Below are positions 33,697 to 41,385 of a DNA stretch of 64,000 bases, in pieces. The first letter of the stretch is position 1. Each line of letters starts with the position of its first letter. Below the pieces are notes generated by a model. The model was given only the letters and a program-made list of their open reading frames with translations, had not been told where the DNA came from and made no database searches. Origin of the DNA: Chitinophaga filiformis (lineage in GTDB: Bacteria > Bacteroidota > Bacteroidia > Chitinophagales > Chitinophagaceae); assembly GCF_021646545.1 (NCBI RefSeq), contig NZ_JAKIRP010000018.1:1-64000 (forward strand), given 5' to 3'. The translations under genes were made by a program, and so were the position numbers.

Positions 33697-34647
33697 TTAG
33701 AACGGAATATTAACATAGTCATACCATGTAGTATCCAGGGCGATAGAGAAACCGGTACCACCGCCTAACGGATTGTATACGTTACCGGTCATTACTGTTC
33801 TGTAGCCACGGGTAAAAGGCACAAAACGCATTTCCTTCAGTTTGCGCTCTCCGGTAGTTTTGTCAGGATATGCAATCGTAACAGTGATTTCGCTGAAAGG
33901 CGTCAGTACCTGAGAGCTGAAATTCGTACGACCATTCCGCTGCAGGACAATACCCGGTTCGGCAATGATCTCATCATAATTGCCGTATTGGATGTATTGA
34001 CGGTACGCAGGTGATGTATATACCTGTATGGTGCTGTCGCCAGGGCCGCTAGCTTCAGGAGCATCGAGGATGTTCACTTCCAGTCTTCCCATAATACGCG
34101 TAGGCCAGAGCGGCACTGTCTGTGTAGCACCATAACCCGTTACAGTAAAAGTGTTGCTGCCCACAAATATATCGGGTGCTGAAACATTCAGGTTAGGAAG
34201 AGTAGCATCCGGCAGGCGTAATCTCATGCTGTAGTAAGAAGTGGTATCCAGCAGCTGTATCGGACCAGTGGACGCAATCAGGGCGATAATGTAGCGATTG
34301 GCCGGAAGATTTTCCTCAAGCGTACCGAAATCATCCGGATTATCTGTCGTATTCTGGAATATCACCTTCACGAACTGACCGTAGTCATTGTAAAGCAGGT
34401 AGTACAGGTGCGATACTTTTCCTGCCAGTACAGAGTCCCTTAGGTTACTTCCTGTGCCTGTCTTTCTACCGCCTGGTGTTGCCAACTGCTCCTGTTTCTG
34501 CAGGAAGCTGCTAACGCTGAAGCTCACAGGAAATGTTTCGGTGCTGGTCGCAGGGGGACTTGGATTTGGGTTTGTCGGCGCCGTATCTTTTTTACAGGCG
34601 AACAGGGAGATGGACAGTACGGCGACTGCCAATAGCAATTTTCTCAT
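33697..34647 (-). CDS. FimB/Mfa2-like fimbrial lipoprotein, copy 1
   Basis: A 316-aa lipoprotein with signal MRKLLLAVAVLSISLFAC followed by KKDTAPTNPNPSP. Two beta-sandwich halves: the first contains VSHLYYLLYNDYGQFV, the second begins LWPTRIMGRLEVNILDAP and ends with TRGYRTVMTGNVYNPL and FSIALDTTWYDYVNIPF. The LYYLLYND motif, the I-x-G-L/R-V-N element in the middle, and the C-terminal R-x-x-x-G-x-Y segment are like FimB/Mfa2 anchor-tip proteins of Bacteroidales fimbriae. No major pilin gene is adjacent. A paralogue lies immediately upstream. Assignment rests on motif pattern, not on a profile search. Confidence 0.6.
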   Translation of the reverse strand: MRKLLLAVAVLSISLFACKKDTAPTNPNPSPPATSTETFPVSFSVSSFLQKQEQLATPGGRKTGTGSNLRDSVLAGKVSHLYYLLYNDYGQFVKVIFQNTTDNPDDFGTLEENLPANRYIIALIASTGPIQLLDTTSYYSMRLRLPDATLPNLNVSAPDIFVGSNTFTVTGYGATQTVPLWPTRIMGRLEVNILDAPEASGPGDSTIQVYTSPAYRQYIQYGNYDEIIAEPGIVLQRNGRTNFSSQVLTPFSEITVTIAYPDKTTGERKLKEMRFVPFTRGYRTVMTGNVYNPLGGGTGFSIALDTTWYDYVNIPF

Positions 34648-34766
34648 AGATGTGTGTTTTTGAGGTGAAAAATGGGATTATAGGTCATAAAAAATCTTCT
34701 CCGGATAAGCTGATAGTACTACATGATTGTACAGCATGTTGGGGCGCATTAACTCCTTCGCATATA

Positions 34767-35711
34767 CTAGAACTCAACCTTGTTTTCGTTGTTATCCCAG
34801 GCATCAAGCAGGAAGAGCTTTATACCGGGATTTTCCGGTGCACTGCCACCATAGAGATAACCACTGAGGATCGTTCTGCGATTCTTGTAACAGGATACAT
34901 TATGGATCACTTTTGTTTGCGGTTGTCCTGTAGTAGGGTCAACATAGTTGATAGTAACAGTGAAAGGTGTCACCGTATTCAGCACATAGGCTGAGAAAAC
35001 ATTGAGGTTGACCCTGTTTAATTTTGCATTAAAGATGTCAGCAGCGCCGACATAGGTTGTACCCGGATCAAGAAAGAACGTGAACGCTTCCGGCGTAATT
35101 TTAATCGCGACACTGGTGTCACCACTTCCTGGTTGTGGCATGTCGAGAATGTTCACCTGAAGATTACCAACTATCCGGTCCAACGTCATGTTGAGGATCA
35201 TGGCATCATTTCCGTAATCATCAGGCACCCACACGTTGTTCTTTGAGTAGAAGATATCAGGCATGTTCTCAATTTCTCCCGACCCTGTCACCGGTAGCGC
35301 AAAAGAGCTGGCTGATAACTGGCTGTCGGCGTTAACATCGAGTGGCGACTGGGAAGCGAGCAAGACCATCTTATAATAACCGGGAGCAGCAGTATCATAG
35401 AAGCTGCCGAAGTTTTCCGTCACGTTCGCATCCTGATGCAGGAATTTAAGACGATTACCGGCATCGTCGTATAAGATGTAATACAAGTGTTGCACTTTTG
35501 CTGCCAATACAGAGTCGCGTAATGCGCCTGCGATGCCGACAGTTCTCGAGCCAGGAAGCGGCTCTACCTGCTGCAGAAAATCATTCGCCCGGATATTGAG
35601 CGCCACCCTTTTCTCATTATCGGTAGTGACGGGTTTTACTGGCGCAGTATCTTTCTTACAGGCAATAAGGGAGAGGGACAGTGCGCACACTGCCAGAAAC
35701 AGCTTTCTCAT
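34767..35711 (-). CDS. FimB/Mfa2-like fimbrial lipoprotein, copy 2
   Basis: A 314-aa paralogue of the downstream gene. The start at 35711 gives MRKLFLAVCALSLSLIAC, then KKDTAPVKPVT. The open frame 17 codons further upstream reads through a duplicated start region and is rejected. Matching elements: VQHLYYILYDDAGNRL, LDRIVGNLQVNILDMP, CYKNRRTILSGYLYG, and a final FLLDAWDNNENKVEF. The same FimB/Mfa2-type two-domain architecture is inferred. The two genes are 119 bp apart and probably co-transcribed. A triplicated copy of the start region sits just upstream. Confidence 0.62.
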   Translation of the reverse strand: MRKLFLAVCALSLSLIACKKDTAPVKPVTTDNEKRVALNIRANDFLQQVEPLPGSRTVGIAGALRDSVLAAKVQHLYYILYDDAGNRLKFLHQDANVTENFGSFYDTAAPGYYKMVLLASQSPLDVNADSQLSASSFALPVTGSGEIENMPDIFYSKNNVWVPDDYGNDAMILNMTLDRIVGNLQVNILDMPQPGSGDTSVAIKITPEAFTFFLDPGTTYVGAADIFNAKLNRVNLNVFSAYVLNTVTPFTVTINYVDPTTGQPQTKVIHNVSCYKNRRTILSGYLYGGSAPENPGIKLFLLDAWDNNENKVEF

Positions 35712-35885
35712 TAGATTTATATTAAGTGTTAAAGGGCAATACGAGATAAGGACAGTGCGCACACTGGCACAAACAACTTTCTCATAGATTTATATTAAGT
35801 ATTAAAGGGCAATACGAGATAAGGACAGTGCGCACACTGCCATAAACAGCTTTCTCATTGATTTTTTTTAAGTGTTAACCGGCAA
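35676..35885. repeat. Three tandem copies of a lipoprotein start region (73-74 bp units)
   Basis: Units begin GGACAGTGCGCACACTG at 35676, 35750 and 35823. Each includes a minus-strand ATG followed by the signal-peptide start. Unit 1 belongs to the intact gene (ATG 35711). Unit 2 opens an 18-codon micro-ORF at 35785-35729 reading MRKLFVPVCALSLSRIAL then stop. Unit 3 opens a similar 18-codon micro-ORF from ATG 35858. The A/T-rich ATTTATATTAAG segment between units would be duplicated translation-initiation sequence. Confidence 0.9.
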
Positions 35886-36477
35886 CAGATATACAGGCCA
35901 CAACAAACTGATTGTTTATGACAGTGTATGGAGCATATATTTGAACCGTGTCAAAAAGACTGCTGAAAATCGCAATATGGAACACCCCTTTAGGAGCTGC
36001 TATTGCTGATAAATAAATTTTTCATTTGAAACGTGCTTCTTGAAATTATTAAATGGAATCTCGGGCCAAACAATCACAACTCAAGGTATAGGATTAATTC
36101 AAAAAATGTATTGGTTAACAGAAGCGAACTTAGCAAAGTTTTAACATAAAATGATCATTGTGGATAAAAATCTTTTCTTAAAATTTTCATAAAATTTCCC
36201 GGAGAGAAAGTTTCCCGGAAGCCCTCCGTTTCTCCGTTAAAGATAACGTCAACGAATTGATTTTATTTTTCGTTTAAACTGATTTTTGAAGATTTAATAT
36301 TGGAGTGGCTGGTTCAATGAGGGCTATTACGCAGACGTTTATTTGGAGTAACGTCTGAATGAAAATCCAAATGGACAAACCCGGGAAAACTTTCGATCTG
36401 TCCATTTGGCTATCGGTAATAGTAAATTTTGAACCGGCTGGTGGCTTATCATAGTTTGCCTGAAACTATCGATCATG
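35886..36477. other. Long AT-rich intergenic region with two hairpins
   Basis: It contains the stem CAGACGTT (36332-36339) with AACGTCTG (36350-36357), and CCAAATGGACA (36367-36377) with TGTCCATTTGG (36399-36409). The latter is probably the terminator of the minus-strand gene at 36478. The rest holds promoter sequence for the fimbrial-lipoprotein gene and no credible ORF. Confidence 0.5.
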
Positions 36478-36702
36478 TCATAGAAAACGGAAAACCTGTT
36501 TCCTGTATTCCTCAAAATCATGTTCGTTTGAAATGGTCTGGAATTTCTCCCGCTTGCCGTTACTGTTTTCTCTCATCAGTATTACGTTCATACCACCAAC
36601 GATGGTACGTTTTGCTTTGTCAAATATCAGTTCCAGTTCCTGGCGGTCCTCGGTCAACTGCAATTCTTCAATACGATTCACTACAATTACAAAATCTTCC
36701 AT
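36478..36702 (-). CDS. Small hypothetical protein, 74 aa
   Basis: The start at ATG 36702 (MEDFVIVVNRIEELQL) is chosen because the longer frame begins with TTG inside the promoter box at 36718-36725. The protein is soluble, acidic and alternates strand and helix: EELQLTEDRQELELIFDKAK, a glycine turn, GMNVILMREN, then NEHDFEEYRKQVFRFL. No family recognised. Lack of a signal peptide implies the cytoplasm. It is divergent from the LRR gene at 36839, and the two starts are 136 bp apart. Confidence 0.65.
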   Translation of the reverse strand: MEDFVIVVNRIEELQLTEDRQELELIFDKAKRTIVGGMNVILMRENSNGKREKFQTISNEHDFEEYRKQVFRFL

Positions 36703-36717
36703 TTCTTTTATTTCAGG

Positions 36718-36725
36718 CAAATGTA
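36718..36725 (-). promoter_or_regulatory. -7 promoter box on minus strand (TACATTTG)
   Basis: The plus strand reads CAAATGTA, an exact TAnnTTTG match 15 bp before ATG 36702, implying a very short leader. Confidence 0.5.
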
Positions 36726-36838
36726 AATAATATACCAGATTTCAGCGTTGACGCAAAATCGCCGAATCTGTTCGCTTTGTTGAATATCCGTATAAAAAAT
36801 AGTATACTTGAGGCAATGTTCACTAATTGAACAAACCT

Positions 36839-39262
36839 ATGCAGTCAGTCACAACAGCAACAAGCAGCGCTAGTTTTCCTTCAATATATGAGCACATACA
36901 GGTGGTTAAGGAAAGTATTATGGCCGAACACAGAAAGGATGATGAATGCCTGTCTTATGTATCCATCAGCCTGGAGGAACTCAGTTTTTATGATTTTTAT
37001 GATGGAGAGGACCTACTGGCCCGCTTCCGGGAAAGCTGCCTCGATCTGCGCGGGGAGGTAGAAGTGATTGCAGATAAAACATTACTGGTAGCAGGAATCA
37101 CGTCCAACATAAGAATTGCGCAATCGCCTGAAGGGTCTTTCTTTTATTTTGGTTTGGTGCCCGTCAGCAATGAATATGGCTACACCATTACCGGCGATTG
37201 TAAGATCGGGTCACGGGAGTTTTACGAACCCCTGTTTGACGAGATCTGGCAAAGCTTCCAATATTTTGGTAACCCAGCTGCAACTACAAATGAACAGCAT
37301 GCAGTTCCGGATGCTGGTTTGTTAAAGTCTCAGGCAACAGGCAGAGAGGACACTGATCAGGACAACAAAAATGTTGTAACCTTCCCTGCTGATGGCAACG
37401 AAATGTGGCAACTCGGAAAATATACATTTACACTTACCGGAGAAAGGCAGTGTTACATCTCCGATGGAGGTGGAGAGCTTTATGTTAAAATTGAAGCACT
37501 GGCGCCCGACACCATAGACCCGGAAAACAATGACATCATCAATAGTTATAGTGACAGAAAGGTGTACCTGCAATTTTATTTCAAGGGTATCTATAACGCC
37601 GGTATTCCCACAGGGAGGTTTCTCTTTGGGCAGGACGAAAATAGCAGTCACCTGACCTATATGTGGAAGGGCGGGTTTCAATACTCACAGCAGCTTAGTG
37701 CAGAAGTAAAGCTGGAAAACGGCTGGCTGCTGATCGATGGAAAATTCAATCAGTATCCGGTAAAAGTGGCTGTCAGATTACCTGTGGAAAGTCTCGTCTG
37801 GGAGAACTATCGCTTCATGAGCACGGAAGAGGTGAGTACGGCAACGCCCGATATTGTGCGGCAGCTTTGGCTTACTGACCCTTATGTGGGTATACTGGAA
37901 GAAACCATTTACCCGTTAACGCAGTTGCGGACATTGTCGATCGACTTTCCAGATAGCAAACGCGCGGCTGATTTTACAGCAATTCCCAAAGCAGTGAAGC
38001 GTCTGAAGGAGTTGAAAGATCTCACCCTAAGGGGTGTTTCAGCATTGGATAGTCTGCCGCAATGGCTGGGCGATCTGAAGAAGCTTGAAACGATCCGCCT
38101 GTCTGATAGCAGGGTAGAGGGTATTCACCCTTTTATACTGCAACTGCCTGTATTGAAGAAACTTTATCTCAGCGATAATCAGCTGCAATCTATCCACCCG
38201 GCCCTGCCGGAAAACCTGGAAACCCTGGTGCTTTCAAACAACAGGCTTACTTCGGTGCCTCAATCGGTGACCCGGTTACAGTGCCTGAATATTGAGCGAA
38301 ACCCGCTGGAACACCTGCCCGCCGGAGTGGAAAATATTCCCGGGCTGAGCCTGGAGCTGGAGAAGAAAATGACATTGCTGGACTATAGCTATAAGGGTGC
38401 AGATGGTCAGGGAACCATTCCGTACAACGACAGCCGCTTCTACGCGAAATCTGATCCGGACCTGCTACGGTTGCTGGAAGACCAGATCAGCGCAGCAGGA
38501 TTAGACAGGTTCAGGGCAGGTTTGACTAACCGTACCCGCAAATCGGTAGCACTGGAAACAACAGAAGAAGATACATACCTTGAAAAAGGGAATCACCGTT
38601 TCGGCGGCTTGCCCGACCTGCCGCCGGGCGTAAGTTATCCTTCCTTCATTGACGCTTACGGCCAGGAAAGAGGGCTGCAGTTCATTGCGCAGATCAACTG
38701 TGAGGCCATTGCCCATCTGCAGGATTATCTTCCCCGAACAGGCATACTTTATTTTTTTATTGAGGACCAGGAAGACACGGTTCCGAAAGTGTTGTACTAC
38801 GATGGTGCTGCCAGCAACCTGCAATCGGCAAAAGATCTGAAGATAGAACGGGATTTCATTTACGATGACCGCGGTATTTACAAGCCGTTCCGGGCCGTGT
38901 CAGGAAAATATCCCGGTATACCGTATATGTATAATGCCTATAGTCTTTGGCCTGAACTGACAGACATGGAAGAGATGTACGATGAAACAGAGCGACTGAA
39001 AAACGGCTTAAAAGCCGATTCTGTTGAGCCGGTGCATAGTATGAACTCCTATGTCTTCAAGCAGCACGATACGCCCGAAATGGATGCTGTAAATGTCAAA
39101 AAGGGCAAGCCTGAGGAATGGATGGTGCTGCTGAGGGCGGGATCGGATAATAAAACCGGTTTTCAGTTCTGGGATATGGGTGAAATTTATTTTGTGATCC
39201 ACAAGAGTGACCTGCAGAAGAAGGATTTCTCGAATGTGTATTGCGGATTGGAGAGCAGTTGA
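36839..39262 (+). CDS. Leucine-rich-repeat protein with C-terminal DUF1963 (YwqG-like) domain
   Basis: An 807-aa cytoplasmic protein of unusual composition. ATG 36839 is preferred to the TTG at 36827. Residues 1-170 are a helix/strand region without known match. Residues about 190-330 are beta-rich and resemble a separate sensor-like fold. Leucine-rich repeats run from about 375 to 500 (LKELKDLTLRGVSALDSL, LKKLETIRLSDSRVEGI, LPVLKKLYLSDNQLQSI, LETLVLSNNRLTSVP). From about 560 to the end is DUF1963: RFGGLPDLPPGVSYPS, LQFIAQINCEAIAHLQDY, GILYFFIED, and QFWDMGEIYFVIHKSDL. LRR plus DUF1963 suggests a multi-part binding protein; function unknown. No membrane segment. Confidence 0.82.
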   Translation: MQSVTTATSSASFPSIYEHIQVVKESIMAEHRKDDECLSYVSISLEELSFYDFYDGEDLLARFRESCLDLRGEVEVIADKTLLVAGITSNIRIAQSPEGSFFYFGLVPVSNEYGYTITGDCKIGSREFYEPLFDEIWQSFQYFGNPAATTNEQHAVPDAGLLKSQATGREDTDQDNKNVVTFPADGNEMWQLGKYTFTLTGERQCYISDGGGELYVKIEALAPDTIDPENNDIINSYSDRKVYLQFYFKGIYNAGIPTGRFLFGQDENSSHLTYMWKGGFQYSQQLSAEVKLENGWLLIDGKFNQYPVKVAVRLPVESLVWENYRFMSTEEVSTATPDIVRQLWLTDPYVGILEETIYPLTQLRTLSIDFPDSKRAADFTAIPKAVKRLKELKDLTLRGVSALDSLPQWLGDLKKLETIRLSDSRVEGIHPFILQLPVLKKLYLSDNQLQSIHPALPENLETLVLSNNRLTSVPQSVTRLQCLNIERNPLEHLPAGVENIPGLSLELEKKMTLLDYSYKGADGQGTIPYNDSRFYAKSDPDLLRLLEDQISAAGLDRFRAGLTNRTRKSVALETTEEDTYLEKGNHRFGGLPDLPPGVSYPSFIDAYGQERGLQFIAQINCEAIAHLQDYLPRTGILYFFIEDQEDTVPKVLYYDGAASNLQSAKDLKIERDFIYDDRGIYKPFRAVSGKYPGIPYMYNAYSLWPELTDMEEMYDETERLKNGLKADSVEPVHSMNSYVFKQHDTPEMDAVNVKKGKPEEWMVLLRAGSDNKTGFQFWDMGEIYFVIHKSDLQKKDFSNVYCGLESS

Positions 39263-39273
39263 TCACGCCTGTA

Positions 39274-39308
39274 TGACAAAACCGGGGCATCGGGCCACGG
39301 TTTTGTCA
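39274..39308. terminator. Bidirectional terminator between convergent genes
   Basis: TGACAAAACCG (39274-39284) and CGGTTTTGTCA (39298-39308) are exact inverted copies; the second arm overlaps the stop of the channel gene. Confidence 0.75.
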
Positions 39309-40277
39309 CCCTAGGCGCTCGGCTTCTTTTTTTACATCCGCGGGAACCGTTACATTCAGCTTCTGCAGTTCCAATACCGTCGTGTTGCCTGTTTCCCGGT
39401 ACATCGGTACAAAGCGGCGGTTGAACAGTATTTCCTCCCAGGTATAAGAGGTCCGCTTCAGCACAAAGTTGGAAAATACATCGTCAAATCCCCGTACCAG
39501 CACATATATTTCCACATCGGCAGCTTTTATGTCCTCTTCATTCAGGCCTAGCAGGGGGCTGTCGTCATCGATGGGATGCACGACTGTCCAGTTCATAGGC
39601 AGGTTCTGGATGCGGCTACGTTCCAGCGTCAGTTCGTAGAACCGGTATACCGCTTTGTCGTCCTCCTGCACCAGCAGGGCGATGTTGGCCTTCACTTCCA
39701 CATCCGTAAGGGTGTGCATATCTTTAAAGGAAGCAAAACGGAACATCAGTCCCATTTTATCTTTGTAAGGCGCTATGACGGCATGATCACTGAACTTCAG
39801 AAAAGCTTTGGGCTTGGAAAAACGTCCGTAGATCAAACCTGTGAAAACTGCCAGGTACAGGAAGCCGTTCAGCGCTTCTATGGAAGCTACCAGGTTGGCG
39901 CCGTCTCCCACAGGATTCACGCGGCCGTAGCCGACAGTGGTAAAGGTCTCGGTACTGAAGAAATAGATCTCTTTGAAAACTTCCCATTTTGATGTGCCCA
40001 ATATACCCTGAAACTCATGCGCGCCGAGAGCCAGATAGATAAGCGTATACACCAGGTTAATAGATACGAAAAAGAAGATGATGGCAAAGAAGAATTTCCA
40101 GGCTGGCAGGTTAAGCAGGGTATGATAAAGGCTTACACGTTCCCATACAGGCAAGCCTTCCTTGCGCAGGTTAAAGGTGCCGTCACGGTTTATAAAGCGG
40201 CCTACATAACTATTGGAACTGTTGCCAAAACCAGTGTCGTTATTGATCCTGGAAAACGGATTAATGCGTAAAGCCAT
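39306..40277 (-). CDS. Inward-rectifier potassium channel (KirBac type)
   Basis: A 323-aa two-helix K+ channel. ATG 40277 (MALRINPFSRINNDTGFG) is chosen. An N-terminal interfacial region precedes TM1 (FFFAIIFFFVSINLVYTLIYL, here partial: FFAIIFFFVSINLVYTL). The pore helix leads to the selectivity filter TVGYG near residue 114, then TM2 ALNGFLYLAVFTGLIYGRFS. Residues about 160-323 form the cytoplasmic immunoglobulin-like IRK domain, with KPKAFLKFSDHAVIAPY at its start and MFRFASFKDMHTLTDVEV. It tetramerises in the inner membrane. Its C-terminus ends where the opposing LRR gene's terminator starts. Confidence 0.93.
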   Translation of the reverse strand: MALRINPFSRINNDTGFGNSSNSYVGRFINRDGTFNLRKEGLPVWERVSLYHTLLNLPAWKFFFAIIFFFVSINLVYTLIYLALGAHEFQGILGTSKWEVFKEIYFFSTETFTTVGYGRVNPVGDGANLVASIEALNGFLYLAVFTGLIYGRFSKPKAFLKFSDHAVIAPYKDKMGLMFRFASFKDMHTLTDVEVKANIALLVQEDDKAVYRFYELTLERSRIQNLPMNWTVVHPIDDDSPLLGLNEEDIKAADVEIYVLVRGFDDVFSNFVLKRTSYTWEEILFNRRFVPMYRETGNTTVLELQKLNVTVPADVKKEAERLG

Positions 40278-40447
40278 ATACGGAAAATCTTTATATGGCA
40301 AAACTAAGGCTTAGATTTGATTTTATCTATTTCAGGCGTTCATAACATTTCAGGATACCTGCTGCCTGACACGCTTCCGGTGGGGATGACCGCTTTGATG
40401 TTTTGCAAGTCTTCGTTTAAAAGATGCACCTTTTCGGCAACCAAAAA

Positions 40448-41242
40448 CTACGGCAGGGTTATCGTATCGCCAACACGGATAGTGCCACTCCCATTAAACA
40501 ACAGATTCTGGCCAAAGTATATTTTCTGATTTTTTGCACGGTAGGTGCTGAGCGTTTTAAGGGGCTCTTTTGCCTTTATACCGCTTTCCTGATCAATAGT
40601 AGTAATTACGCAGCGCGCACAGGGCTTAACACCGAAAAATTGTATGTCCCCAATACTGAACTGTTTCATGTCATCTTCCTGAAAGGGAAGCCCACCTGTA
40701 AACACTATATTCGGCCTGAAACGATTCATGGGCAGCGGCGAGGCCAGCCTGCTATTCAGGTCGTCAAGAGAAGCCTGACCAATGATCAGCAGGGGATAGC
40801 CGTCAGAAAAACTGGTGATTTCCTCATTGTGAGCATATGCTTTATCCACTGTTCTTTGCGTACTATCGGGCATATACACCAGTCGGCAGGGCATTGCCAG
40901 CTGGCGGGTAAACCAGGCATCCGCTTCATCACTTACCCGCAGTCCTGTGCAATTGTCGTCCCAGACAGTCACCAGCACCGTTTCTGATGTTGAAGGTTCG
41001 TAAGGGATCTTGATAAGATCCGCTGTCTTTTTATTGGTGATCAGCAGGTGCTCTTCCTCAAGCGTAACCTGTAAAAGTGCCATAGCAGGTACTTCCCGTT
41101 GGGAGAGAAAACGATTGTTTTCATCTATGAGCATCCATCTTCTGTCGTATTGAAAACCACGATCTGTAAGCGTAGCTGCGGGGAGAGAAAATCCTCCCAA
41201 TGATTTAACAGGATAAATATATAAGTCGCTAACTCTAAGCAT
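40448..41242 (-). CDS. MOSC domain protein (YcbX/mARC-like)
   Basis: A 264-aa protein with an N-terminal MOSC beta-barrel (MLRVSDLYIYPVKSLGGFSL, DRGFQYDRRWMLIDENNRFL) and a MOSC domain from about residue 110. RFRPNIVFTGGLPFQED precedes the molybdenum-binding region PCARCVITTIDQESG near residue 206, whose Cys coordinates Moco in mARC-type reductases. YRAKNQKIYFGQNLLFNGSG follows. Family members reduce N-hydroxylated bases or transfer sulfur; here the electron partner is not fused (no C-terminal 2Fe-2S domain, unlike YcbX). Likely cytoplasmic. Confidence 0.88.
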   Translation of the reverse strand: MLRVSDLYIYPVKSLGGFSLPAATLTDRGFQYDRRWMLIDENNRFLSQREVPAMALLQVTLEEEHLLITNKKTADLIKIPYEPSTSETVLVTVWDDNCTGLRVSDEADAWFTRQLAMPCRLVYMPDSTQRTVDKAYAHNEEITSFSDGYPLLIIGQASLDDLNSRLASPLPMNRFRPNIVFTGGLPFQEDDMKQFSIGDIQFFGVKPCARCVITTIDQESGIKAKEPLKTLSTYRAKNQKIYFGQNLLFNGSGTIRVGDTITLP

Positions 41243-41289
41243 AGGCCTAAAGTTACATAAAAAACTACTGTATAGTGGTACAGTATATC

Positions 41290-41349
41290 CCCGGTAATAT
41301 AAAGACGGGTATCTTTCTGCCGTGATACACCTCCTGTTATATTACCGGG
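41290..41349 (-). terminator. Hairpin downstream of the SprB-repeat gene
   Basis: CCCGGTAATATAA (41290-41302) and TTATATTACCGGG (41337-41349) are exact 13-bp inverted copies with a 34-nt loop, 37 bp past the stop of the minus-strand gene at 41386. Confidence 0.6.
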
Positions 41350-41385
41350 TTACCTGGTTATAAGATCATGCGCCTCGTTGCATTG

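Noticed and set aside
36429..36830. 133-aa plus-strand ORF
   Set aside because: It overlaps the better supported 74-aa minus-strand gene (36478-36702) with a promoter box, and it lacks coding features.
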